Origin: G026625185 sp963727835
GTDB lineage: Bacteria; Desulfobacterota; WTBG01; JAGOGO01
Reading direction: 5' to 3'
Assembly (NCBI GenBank): GCA_963727835.1
Contig: CAVSIB010000034.1
Span: 1-14,493, forward strand
DNA: 14,493 bases
This document shows positions 1-7,332 of this stretch, piece by piece. Each line of letters begins with the position of its first letter. The first letter of the stretch is position 1. The notes below the pieces were generated by a model. That model searched no databases and was not told the origin of the DNA. It saw only the letters and a program-made list of their open reading frames with translations. The position numbers and the translations under genes are program-made.

Positions 1-182
1 GACTCCTCTAAAAAGAGCAAATTCTAACCATAACCTTAGATAAGAATCAACTTTTTTGAAACCTATACTTTTAAGCCAAGAACATTGGGTATCAAAGTAG
101 CGAAAAGTGTAGACGCTACCCCTTTTTATTCTTTCCCGCTGGGTGACTTTGATTCGCTCCGTTCTATGATATCTGAACCTCA
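1..182 (-). pseudogene. C-terminal remnant of a SAM-methyltransferase paralogue
   Basis: Read on the minus strand, bases 98 down to 1 encode a peptide that aligns with the C-terminus of the intact methyltransferase at 2519-3259. Shared blocks are TQCSWLK, KKVD, YL and EFALF, with one extra codon in this copy. DNA identity is obvious but well short of complete, so this is an old paralogue and not a recent copy. The frame stays open to about 182, where there is an in-frame stop, and no methyltransferase core (no DLGCG motif) lies upstream of it. The gene is therefore truncated at its 5' end. Its last few codons fall outside the window at the left edge. No function is expected. Confidence 0.6.
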
Positions 183-202
183 ATGCGAAAACAACTCTAC
201 GC

Positions 203-1659
203 CTATTTGGGTATTTCGCTCAGCGGGATGCCCAGTGCGTCGGCCACCCCTTTGCCGTATGCCGGGTCGGCCTTCAGGCAGTTGCCGATGTGGCGGATCT
301 TAATCTCCTTGGGCGCATCGCCCATCGCCCGGGCGGTGTTTTCAAAGAGGACCTTCTGCTGGGCGGGGCTCATCAGCCGGAAGAGCTTGCCGGGCTGGGT
401 GTAGTAGTCGTCATCGTCCTCACGGAAATTCCAGTGGTCCGCGGCCCCTTCCAGGGCCAGCGGCGGCTCGGCGAATTCCGGCTGCTGCTGCCATTCGCCG
501 TAGCTGTTGGGCTCGTAGCCAAGGGTGCTGCCGTAATTGCCGTCAACCCGCATGGCGCCGTCGCGGTGGAAGCTGTGGTACGGGCAGCGGGGGGCGTTGA
601 CCGGGATCTGGTGGTGGTTCACGCCGAGCCGGTAGCGCTGGGCATCGCCGTAGGAAAAGAGACGCCCCTGGAGCATCTTGTCGGGCGAAAACCCGATGCC
701 GGGGACGACGTTGGCCGGGTTGAAGGCCGACTGCTCGACCTCGGCGAAGTAGTTTTCCGGGTTGCGGTTCAGCTCGAGAACGCCCACCTCGATCAGGGGA
801 TAATCCTTGTGGAGCCAGACCTTGGTGAGGTCAAAGGGGTGAAAGGGGTATTTCGCCGCATCCTTCTCCGGCATGATCTGGACGTAGAAGGTCCAGCGGG
901 GGAAGTCGCCCTTTTCGATGCTCTCGTAGAGGTCGCGCTGGTGGCTTTCCCGGTCCTTGGCGACGATCGCCTCGGCCTCTTCGTCGGTCAGGTTTTTGAT
1001 CCCCTGCTGGGTCTTCAGGTGGAACTTGACCCAGTACCGCTCGTTCTTGGCGTTGATGAAGCTGAAGGTGTGGCTGCCGAAACCGTGCATGTGGCGGTAG
1101 GAGGCGGGGATGCCCCGGTCGCTCATGACGATGGTGACCTGGTGGAGCGCCTCCGGCAGGGAGGTCCAGAAGTCCCAGTTGTTCTTGGCGCTGCGCATGT
1201 TGGTGCGGGGGTCCCGTTTCACGGCGTGGTTGAGGTCGGGGAACTTGAGGGGATCGCGGAGGAAGAAGACCGGCGTGTTGTTTCCCACGAGGTCCCAGTT
1301 CCCTTCTTCGGTATAGAATTTCATCGCAAAGCCCCGGATGTCCCGCTCGGCGTCGGCGGCGCCGCGCTCGCCGGCCACAGTGGAAAAGCGCAGGAAGAGT
1401 CGGTCTTCTTGCCCATTTGGGAGAAGATTTTCGCCTTGGTGTACTTGGTGATGTCATGGGTGACGGTGAAGGTGCCGTAGGCGCCGGAACCCTTGGCATG
1501 CATGCGGCGCTCGGGGATCACCTCCCGGTCGAAGTGGGCGAGTTTCTCCAGAAACCAGACATCCTGCAGCAGCACCGGGCCGCGTTTCCCTGCGGTCATG
1601 ATGTTCTGGTTGTCGACGACTGGGGCGCCGTTCCTGGTGGTCAGTTTCTTCTTCTTCAT
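203..1659 (-). CDS. katA: Monofunctional haem catalase, frameshifted
   Basis: Cytoplasmic haem catalase that dismutates hydrogen peroxide to water and oxygen. With one frame correction the protein is 485 residues, normal for a small-subunit (clade 3 type) catalase. Key residues are visible: distal His54 in RRMHAKGSGAYG, Asn127 in DLVGNNTPVF, and proximal haem ligand Tyr337 in RLFSYGDAQRYR. The true start is the ATG at 1657-1659, preceded by an AAGGAGG site. As given, the frame breaks near 1397-1401, where one base is missing between codons 87 and 88, so the sequence reads as two overlapping frames (about 203-1378 and 1390-1659). The gene lies just downstream of perR on the same strand and is probably co-transcribed and derepressed by peroxide. 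It is far richer in G+C (37 of 60 and 43 of 60 in two blocks counted) than the methyltransferase next door (21 of 60), which suggests transfer. Family call near certain; intactness uncertain. Confidence 0.93.
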
Positions 1660-2161
1660 GTTTCCTCCTTCTTGCGCTAAGCGCAATTTTCTTGTTTTTT
1701 TTGGTTGATTTATCAACTTTTTTCGAGCAGCGCCAACAGACGCCGGTGACTTGCAATTGCGTCCTTTCCACTCGGCCCAGATCTTTCACCTCATTCGGAA
1801 TTTTTAACTGCTCGAACTCCTCGCCGTAAAGGTCGCGCGTCATCCCACATTTTGTGCAGACGAAATGGTGATGAGAGCTCATATTCGCGTCAAACCGTAC
1901 TCCCCCCCGCGGAGGCCCAAGAGTGGTTAGCAGCTCGAGGTCATGGAGCAACCATAGTGTCCGATACACCGTATCAAGCGATACGGTGGGAACTCTTTCA
2001 CGAACGCCTTTGAAAATTGTCTCCGCATCAGGATGGTCAACGGATTTTGCTACCTCGTGGAAGATCTCCAAACGCTGATGGGTCAATTTGAGGCCTGAGC
2101 GCCTGAGCCTATTTTGGAAATGGTTCATTTTTTTCTGGAGTGCTTCCGGTTCAAACTTCAT
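1454..2161 (-). CDS. perR: PerR-type Fur-family peroxide regulator; C-terminal end probably frameshifted
   Basis: DNA-binding metalloregulator that senses peroxide by metal-catalysed oxidation in the PerR family. Residues 20-80 form the winged helix (LTHQRLEIF, then TVSLDTVYRTLWLL). The regulatory-metal set matches PerR: His43, Asp91, the His97-99 cluster and Asp110. Asp110 lies five residues after the CxxC, where PerR has Asp and Fur usually has Glu. Two structural-zinc CxxC pairs are present, Cys102/105 and Cys142/145. Family members normally end just after the second pair, near residue 148. Here the frame runs on for about 85 residues of low-quality sequence through the katA ribosome site and into katA. 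One extra A in the run at 1718-1723 would create tandem stops at 1710-1715, so the natural gene is probably 1713-2161. The start has only a weak ribosome site. It sits directly upstream of katA. Confidence 0.88.
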   Translation of the reverse strand: MKFEPEALQKKMNHFQNRLRRSGLKLTHQRLEIFHEVAKSVDHPDAETIFKGVRERVPTVSLDTVYRTLWLLHDLELLTTLGPPRGGVRFDANMSSHHHFVCTKCGMTRDLYGEEFEQLKIPNEVKDLGRVERTQLQVTGVCWRCSKKVDKSTKKNKKIALSARRRKHEEEETDHQERRPSRRQPEHHDRRETRPGAAAGCLVSGETRPLRPGGDPRAPHACQGFRRLRHLHRHP

Positions 2162-2185
2162 GTCATGGCTCTTTTATTTAGTTTT

Positions 2186-2201
2186 ATTCTTAATTAGGAA
2201 T
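2186..2201 (-). promoter_or_regulatory. Palindromic operator, candidate PerR/Fur box
   Basis: The 16 bases ATTCTTAATTAGGAAT form a palindrome with a single mismatched base pair. It overlaps the -10 element and likely transcription start of the perR promoter, the position expected for an autoregulatory operator. The A+T-rich arms resemble Fur-superfamily sites, but the spacing is 8+8 and differs from the 7-1-7 of the Bacillus PerR box, so assignment to this PerR is inferred. Confidence 0.5.
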
Positions 2202-2227
2202 ATATATTGAATGAGTTTCCTTGTCAA
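2199..2227 (-). promoter_or_regulatory. Sigma-70 type promoter for perR-katA
   Basis: On the minus strand there is a perfect -35 TTGACA (2222-2227), a 17-base spacer and a -10 TATATT (2199-2204). The -10 is about 37 bases upstream of the perR ATG. It is the only strong promoter found ahead of perR and katA, which supports an operon. Confidence 0.65.
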
Positions 2228-2373
2228 CTGAGTTTTGATTTTTTTGGATTTTTTTGGATTGATGAATAACTGGTTAAGTTTATTCGGAGAAATTAGCTTT
2301 CGGGAACGGTTCGCTTTTCGCCTGTTTTTAGACTGTCTACTATACAAAAAACTATACAATTTAATAATCCAAC

Positions 2374-2401
2374 AAGGGTCTCAATCCGAGGCCCTTTTTT
2401 T
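2374..2401 (+). terminator. Intrinsic terminator-like hairpin
   Basis: An 8-9 bp stem (AGGGTCTC pairing with GAGGCCCT, one G-T pair) with loop AATCC is followed by seven T residues on the plus strand. No plus-strand gene that would use it lies to the left in this window. Read on the minus strand, between the methyltransferase and perR, its U-tract is poor. The rest of the 2228-2518 gap is A+T-rich and holds nothing else I can support. Confidence 0.5.
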
Positions 2402-2518
2402 AAATATTAATTTTAATTGATGATATTACGATCAATAATTAAATTTAGCTCCCCATGTGGACGTTTAGCAACTTTTGTGTTTCAGAAAAAGTGGAAAAAC
2501 TTTATAGAGAACCGGAAA

Positions 2519-3259
2519 CTAAAGTTGCTTTGATTTGACCCCTCCAAAAAGAGCAAATTCAAATATTTTTAGATAGCAATCAACTTTTTTGAGTCCTATT
2601 TTTTTAAGCCAAGAACATTGTGTCTCAACAGGAGCTAAGATATTAGCTTTTCGGAGTGGATTGGAGTAATACCCTCTCGCTATTTCTTTTCGTGTCTTAG
2701 CACAGCCTGAAGTTCGACTATGCTTATAAACCGAATCAATGAAGAATTCCTCGGAAAGGTGGTGTAGCCACGGTGAAGGGGATGTTACATGTTCCAGATT
2801 TAAAAACAACCCCCCAGAAGTAAGCAGGTTGAAAATCTCTCTATAAATTCCTTTTTTTCTTTTATCTGTCTGATGGTGTATAGCAAAACCAGAAACAATG
2901 ACATCAAATTTTCCATATTTTGCCACAGAGTTAATCCAGGAACGGTTACCAAAATCCTCGTTAACGAAGAAAAGTTTTGTCTTACTTTTGGGAGCTTTTT
3001 GAACTGCAGCCTCGATCATTGTGTTCGAGAAGTCTAAAAATACTCCTAATGCTTCAGGGTATTTTGACAGAATAGCTCTCCCAAGAATACCGTCACCGCA
3101 ACCCAAATCTAAAAACCTTTTTACCCGTGGTTTAACCTTTTCAATAAGCGTAAACATAATTTTTATTTGATACTCTGCCAAGGGTATAGCACTTCTAACT
3201 CCCTCTAAATAACGTTTACCGAGGTCTTCTCTTTTCCATAGCTCCATTTTTCCGCTCAT
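2519..3259 (-). CDS. Class I SAM-dependent methyltransferase, substrate unknown
   Basis: A soluble 246-residue protein. Motif I, LDLGCGDG, is at residues 50-57 and binds S-adenosylmethionine. Asp76 in GVFLDFS sits at the end of strand 2, where it would hold the ribose. DVIVSGFAIHH at 119-129 is the post-motif region typical of the Methyltransf_25/12 type, and LTSGGLFLN at 146-154 is the strand 5 region. The C-terminal 100 residues carry no motif I recognise, so the substrate cannot be named. The chosen ATG at 3259 has an AGGAG site about 12 bases upstream; a second ATG four codons in is possible. The gene is A+T-rich like its surroundings and intact. A diverged copy of its C-terminal end lies at the left edge, so the two flank perR-katA in direct orientation. 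Confidence 0.85.
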   Translation of the reverse strand: MSGKMELWKREDLGKRYLEGVRSAIPLAEYQIKIMFTLIEKVKPRVKRFLDLGCGDGILGRAILSKYPEALGVFLDFSNTMIEAAVQKAPKSKTKLFFVNEDFGNRSWINSVAKYGKFDVIVSGFAIHHQTDKRKKGIYREIFNLLTSGGLFLNLEHVTSPSPWLHHLSEEFFIDSVYKHSRTSGCAKTRKEIARGYYSNPLRKANILAPVETQCSWLKKIGLKKVDCYLKIFEFALFGGVKSKQL

Positions 3260-3705
3260 TTTATATTTGTTCTCCTGATCATATTAAAACTGCTTCTTTG
3301 GGATTAATTTTTTAGCTCCCCAATAAACTACGAAATTTTTATCCCAAACGAAAACCCTCTGCAATATATTTGTTACCAAGGGTTAAGAAAATTAACTCCC
3401 CGGGAATGGACTCGAAAGGGTGACCGAGTAGCTAAAAGCCTATTTTGAAAAAAATAAACCAAATGACCAGAATAATGATGATGAATACACATAATTAAGC
3501 ATCAAATCAACCATAAATTAAGAGAGCTTGCATCCTTTTACGTGACGGTTATCTGTTTAGTGCTCGTAGCTTTGATAGACCTTTTTGACCATATCAAGGG
3601 CTATGAAATTTCATTTTCCATCTTAACAATCAGAATAATTTCCCTCTCTCTCCTTCAAAAAAGGGCCTCCAACCGCGAGACTTTTATGAAAACCTAACCA
3701 GAATA

Positions 3706-3890
3706 CCCCGTCCTGTGGACGGGGATGAATGGTTTGTCTTTTGAATTAAAGAAATCGCAGTGGCGTTAGCCATGAATTCGGCGTAATGCCCCGTTCTGTG
3801 AGCGGGGATAGTCGAATTCAAGCGATTTCTTTACTTATTAAAATAGGGTTGAAATCTCCTTATTTTAATCAGATGGTTGCAACGCCACTG
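3706..3890. repeat. Nested inverted repeats with two matching GC hairpins; possible IS200/IS605-type remnant or structured RNA
   Basis: Two related hairpins are present: CCCCGTCCTGTGGACGGGG at 3706-3724 and CCCCGTTCTGTGAGCGGGG at 3789-3807. Each has an 8 bp stem and TGT loop; the second has one G-T pair. The second is enclosed by an 8 bp stem (3773-3780 with 3813-3820) and then a 12 bp stem (3747-3758 with 3822-3833). A small TGGC-GTTA-GCCA hairpin sits in the bulge. A further perfect 10 bp pair (3758-3767 with 3881-3890) competes with the outer stem. An A+T hairpin, ATTAAAATA pairing with TATTTTAAT, lies at about 3838-3869. From memory, CCCCGTCC/GGACGGGG hairpins are common at the ends and guide-RNA regions of IS200/IS605 and IS1341 elements. 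No tnpA or tnpB is present here. Confidence 0.45.
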
Positions 3891-4026
3891 ACTTTATGGG
3901 TATAAGGCCCGGAGGAGGGAGAGGAAAATAAATGACCTTAATAGAGGGTTTTTGCAAGTAATCTTTATGGTGAGATTTTCTGGGAAATGAAAGGAGAAAA
4001 AAGGGGAAAGAAAGCGGGATAAGCAA

Positions 4027-4087
4027 TAGGTCTTTTGTAAAAAACTGACTTATGTGGCTTCAGCCATTGCCACTCTCGTTAGACCTA
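4027..4087. repeat. Nested inverted repeat
   Basis: TAGGTCT at 4027-4033 pairs with AGACCTA at 4081-4087. Inside, GTGGC at 4054-4058 pairs with GCCAC at 4069-4073, or alternatively TGGC-TTCA-GCCA forms a tight tetraloop hairpin. It lies downstream of the radical SAM gene on that gene's strand, but no U-tract follows, so a terminator role is not supported. Confidence 0.3.
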
Positions 4088-4240
4088 AATGCTCAGTCAC
4101 CCAAGGCTATACTGCGGGTTGCACTACCTATTGTAGTAACCAGTGCCCTCCCCGATGCTCTCCACGTTGCAGCACTTTCTGCTTGAAAGAGTGCACCTCC
4201 TTTCATCCCTATCAACTCCCTGGCCCCTGACTTCTGCCAA

Positions 4241-5411
4241 TTATAAGGCTACCTGTTCCTTACTCCAAACGCCCGGGATCGGATGGCGGCAAAATTTACA
4301 GGAACCTTTTTCGATTGAGTTTTCCAAAATCACAAACCCCATCCTCTGGATCAGAACCTTTTTGCAGGAGGGGCAATATGTATTTTCACCCTCATGGCCA
4401 GGAACATTGCCGATATAAGGGAAATGAAGACCAGCCGTAAACGCTGTCTCTCGTGCCATCTCCAATGTCTTTACGGGCGTGGGGGGAAGGTTTTGAATCT
4501 GGTACATGGGATGAAAGCGGGTGAAGTGAATCGGGACATCAGGGCCTAAATTCGCTCTAACCCAGGTGCACATCCTTTGTAACTCCTCAGGATTATCATT
4601 CAAGGTGGGTATTATCAGCACAATGATTTCAAACCAGATCCCGATTTCTTTCAATCTTTGTAAGGTAGCTAAAAATTGGTGCAAGCTCTCCGGAACAAAT
4701 ATTCCGGTAAAAGGTATCGCTAAAAGACTTGAGGTCTATCCTCACTGCGCTTAACTGCTTGCAAAGTTCCCGGAGAGGAATTTCATTCATAAAACCATTG
4801 GAAATCATTACACTTCCAATTCCTGCCTTTCGAGCTGCTTTTGCCATGTCGTACATTGAGGTATAAAACACCGTCGGTTCAGAATAGGTATAAGCAATGG
4901 TAGGGATAGATCGGTTGTGACAGATTTCTATAGCCCGCTCAGGGGGTAATGAATCGTGAGGTATCTCTTCTGGCCTGGCCTGGGAAATCTCCCAGTTTTG
5001 ACAAAATTTACAGGAAATATTGCATCCCGCAGTAGCAATGGAAAAAGCAAGCGTACCCGGAAGATAATGATAAAAAGGTTTTTTCTCAATCGGGTCACTA
5101 TGCACCGCACAGACTTTGTTATAGACTAAAGAATAATATTTTCCGCCCCGGTTCTCCTTGTTCCCGCAATATCCCCTTTTCCCCTCACCAACCTGACATC
5201 TTCTCGGGCATGTTTCACATTCAATCCTCAGGGAGTCCAGCTTTCGGTAAAACATTTCCTCCTTTAAATTACCTTCCTCAGCCCTTGCCTGCCCAGCACC
5301 CCATAAACGCAACCCAGAAACAGGATCCGGCCAATCAAGAAAAGACCAGGAACAAACACAGGTACTGGCAAACGCCCATTTGATAAATTCCCGTCGAGAA
5401 AATTTTTCCAT
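4241..5411 (-). CDS. amrS: AmmeMemoRadiSam-type radical SAM protein with Tat signal, frameshifted
   Basis: Radical SAM iron-sulphur enzyme of the AmrS group, related to pyruvate-formate-lyase activases; the physiological reaction is not established. The N-terminus SRREFIK followed by a hydrophobic stretch (residues 5-25) is a twin-arginine export signal. The 4Fe-4S motif CNISCKFC is at residues 130-137. A Cys cluster precedes it (Cys65, 68, 72, 82), and two CxxC pairs close the protein (CPSC, CKFC) before the family ending PGVW. PIEKKPFYHYLPGT at 107-120 is also typical. The frame breaks at the A5 run 4671-4675, where one surplus base splits it into 4629-5411 and 4241-4684; removing it restores a continuous protein of about 389 residues. 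The ATG at 5409-5411 has a good AAGGAG site. The usual partners AMMECR1 and MEMO are not in the window. Confidence 0.85.
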
Positions 5412-5886
5412 TTTTTCTCCTTTTCGTCTTCCTCCCTCGCCACATCAACCACAAGGCTCACTTTCCTCTCATCTTTTTTTCAAAGAAAAGGAGCCTCCTC
5501 GCTAAAAAAAACAAAAGGGTTTTAATAAGGTAAATAAAATTTTTATTAATGTAATATTATATCATTTCAGTACTGTCCAAAATAACCTAAAAATTTAGAG
5601 TCACCCATTGAAATTATTAGCTTTTCTGACAAGTTTCGTGTGTTTTCAAAACCAGGTTTCAGTCCTACTTTTTTAGTTGATTCATTTTGCTGTCCAAAAT
5701 AAGCGGGTGGATAAGGACATTCATCAAAGCAAAAGGCCTTTAAATAGGGTTATTTCATAGAGCCGAGGGGGTAACCATACCCCCATGTTCATTCTGCTGT
5801 CCAAAATATGGTTTTTTTAAAAACCTAATTTGGACAAGAGTGATATCATTTATTAAAGCACTTATCCAATTAACTAACGCAGTCGA
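5412..5886. repeat. Repeat-rich spacer with three CTGTCCAAAATA copies
   Basis: No gene is supported. CTGTCCAAAATA occurs in direct orientation at 5573-5584, 5690-5701 and 5797-5808, spaced 117 and 107 bases apart. In the last two copies the match extends nine bases leftward as TTCATTYTG. An inverted partial copy, TTTGGACA, lies at about 5829-5836 and, with the third copy, makes an imperfect palindrome around 5798-5836. GGGGGTA pairs with TACCCCC at 5767-5784. These look like ends of small non-autonomous elements. They differ from the terminal repeats of the neighbouring insertion sequence. Confidence 0.45.
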
Positions 5887-5957
5887 ATTGCCTCAAATAA
5901 AATGTTACCCAAGGAGGTGAATAAAAAGGATCGTTGACTCATAAATAGATGTTACCG
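5887..5957 (+). repeat. Left end of the insertion sequence: two tandem repeat copies
   Basis: The outer copy begins TTGCCTCAAATAAAATGTTA (5888 onward). The inner copy begins GTTGACTCATAAATAGATGT (5933 onward). They share the pattern TTGMCTCA..AA..ATGTTACC and are about 45 bases apart. Confidence 0.75.
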
Positions 5958-5986
5958 AACATCAACTTCCAAAAGGAGGGATAATT

Positions 5987-7147
5987 ATGAGTCCACGGTC
6001 CAAACGAGAGTATCGGGAGGCAGTTCATTTACGGTATAAAAATGCCACCCGTCATGAAAAAACCGCCATCCTGGATGAATTCTGCGCCACCTGCGGATGT
6101 CACCGCAAACATGCCATAAGAGTTCTCAAAAGGTTCAAACGCTTTACAAAACCAAAGGCAAAAACAAGAGGAAAACCGCCCATCTATCAGAATGAGGCTG
6201 TCGGCAAACCCCTTAAAGAAATCTGGCTTGCCGCTAATCTGCCCTGTTCAAAACGCCTCAAGGTCATCCTGCCGATCTGGCTTCCCGGATATGTTCAACT
6301 CTTCGGCCAACTCTCTCCGGATGTCACCAATGCCTTGCTGAGAATCTCCCCTCCAACAATAGACAGGATTCTTAGGCCTATCCGGATCCATTATACAAAA
6401 CGGGGGCGGTTTACTACAAAGCCAGGCACTCTTCTACGAAAACAAATCCCCATAAAAACCAACCAATGGGACGAATCACGCCCCGGCTTTCTCGAAGCCG
6501 ATACGGTCGCTCATTGCGGCGAGTCCACCTCCGGAATATATGTCAATACCATCAATTTCGTGGATATTGCCACCGGCTGGACTGAACAGCGTGCCGTCTG
6601 GGGAAAGGGTGAATCAGCAGTCCTGGAACAAATAAAAAACATCGAAAAAATACTCCCGTTCCCCATGCTCGGCTTCGATTGTGATAATGGAGGAGAGTTC
6701 CTCAACTATCACCTCCTAAGACACTTTACCGAAAGAAAACAACCCGTCCAGTTCACCAGAAGCAGGGCCTATCACAAAGAGGACAATGCCCATATCGAAC
6801 AGAAAAACTGGACTCACATCAGGCAGTGGCTCGGTTACGATCGTTTAGACAACCCCAGGGTCGTATCTCTGCTCAATAACCTCTACACCAAAGAATGGAG
6901 ACTCTTTCACAACTTCTTCTGCCCTTCGGTAAAGCTCCTCGCAAAAGAAAGAATCGGATCTAAAACCATCAAACACCACGATCTCCCAAAAACTCCTTAC
7001 CAGAGAATCATGGATTCTCCTCATATCCACGAATCGGTCAAACTCTCCCTCTCCAAACAACTTGAAAACCTCAACCCTTTTATGCTAAGAAAAACCATGG
7101 ATAAGAAATTGAAAATAATCTTCTCCATAATCAACACTTCAGAGTAA
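5987..7147 (+). CDS. DDE transposase, integrase-core (rve) superfamily
   Basis: A 386-residue transposase that would cut and join the ends of its own element. Residues 1-60 are basic and helix-turn-helix-like. The integrase core carries the triad Asp172 (LEADTVAHCG), Asp233 (FDCDNGGEFLN) and Glu271 (DNAHIEQKNW), with 37 residues between the last two, close to the D,D-35-E pattern. The style of the core (VAHCG, DIATGWTE, DNAHIEQKNW) is that of integrase-core transposases often annotated IS481-like or unclassified; I cannot fix the family. A good AAAGGAGGG site precedes the ATG at 5987. The stop codon overlaps the inner right repeat. The gene is intact, in contrast to many neighbours, so the element may be recent and active. 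Confidence 0.88.
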   Translation: MSPRSKREYREAVHLRYKNATRHEKTAILDEFCATCGCHRKHAIRVLKRFKRFTKPKAKTRGKPPIYQNEAVGKPLKEIWLAANLPCSKRLKVILPIWLPGYVQLFGQLSPDVTNALLRISPPTIDRILRPIRIHYTKRGRFTTKPGTLLRKQIPIKTNQWDESRPGFLEADTVAHCGESTSGIYVNTINFVDIATGWTEQRAVWGKGESAVLEQIKNIEKILPFPMLGFDCDNGGEFLNYHLLRHFTERKQPVQFTRSRAYHKEDNAHIEQKNWTHIRQWLGYDRLDNPRVVSLLNNLYTKEWRLFHNFFCPSVKLLAKERIGSKTIKHHDLPKTPYQRIMDSPHIHESVKLSLSKQLENLNPFMLRKTMDKKLKIIFSIINTSE

Positions 7148-7213
7148 CATCTTTTATGAGTCAACGAACCTCTCAAACAGATCTCCTTCGGTAACATTTA
7201 TTTATGAGGCAAC
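7144..7213 (-). repeat. Right end of the insertion sequence: two tandem repeat copies
   Basis: The inner copy 7144-7165, reverse complemented, matches the left inner copy with a single one-base gap. The outer copy 7189-7213, reverse complemented, matches both left copies with a few differences. Their spacing of about 47 bases mirrors the left end. The inner copy begins one base before the transposase stop codon. Confidence 0.75.
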
Positions 7214-7332
7214 TGGATGGTAAGGAAAAAGAAAGCGTTTTTATGGGAAAGGTAATCTATTCCCTTGTTTTATACTCAAAATTTGATTATTTTGGTTGAT
7301 CTATTAACCTTTAGCATATAAAAATCATTGTT

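Larger units (their letters stand above)
3260..4240. other. Intergenic stretch of about 1 kb without a convincing gene
   Basis: Both flanking genes are on the minus strand. Every frame is short or lacks a start with a ribosome site. A plus-strand frame from a GTG at 3541 to a TAA near 3692 encodes a hydrophobic stretch but has no recognisable family. A minus-strand frame at 4093-4206 encodes 37 unrecognised residues just below the radical SAM gene. Noteworthy content is structural: the hairpin cluster at 3706-3890, described separately, and a nested inverted repeat at 4027-4087. Confidence 0.6.
5887..7213 (+). mobile_element. Insertion sequence with rve/DDE transposase and doubled end repeats
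   Basis: An element of about 1.33 kb carrying a single transposase gene (5987-7147). Each end has two related repeats of 22-25 bases. The outer pair is at 5887-5910 and 7189-7213, the inner pair at 5933-5957 and 7144-7165, all converging inward. No target-site duplication is evident next to the outer repeats, so the exact boundary is uncertain. The element sits between the radical SAM gene and the Met8-like gene and disrupts no recognisable gene. Confidence 0.75.

Noticed and set aside
290..1480. A 396-codon plus-strand open frame opposite katA
   Set aside because: It is the antisense shadow of a G+C-rich gene: the encoded protein is repetitive in Val, Gly, Leu and Asp and resembles no family, while the minus strand is an unmistakable catalase.
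1454..1712. A genuine long C-terminal extension of PerR overlapping katA
   Set aside because: The extension is the out-of-frame katA sequence, and a one-base correction places tandem stops exactly where the family normally ends.
2235..2420. A 61-codon plus-strand frame in the gap upstream of perR
   Set aside because: It is A+T-rich, runs through the terminator hairpin, has no ribosome site and resembles no known protein.
3541..3694. Hydrophobic plus-strand frame starting at a GTG
   Set aside because: No ribosome site or family resemblance; hydrophobicity is expected by chance in A+T-rich DNA.
4143..4418. A 91-codon plus-strand frame
   Set aside because: It mostly lies opposite the conserved C-terminus of the radical SAM gene and has no ribosome site.
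5573..5808. Possible CRISPR array from three direct repeats
   Set aside because: Only three copies of 12-21 bases with spacers near 100 bases, no cas genes, and an inverted copy beside them; not CRISPR-like.
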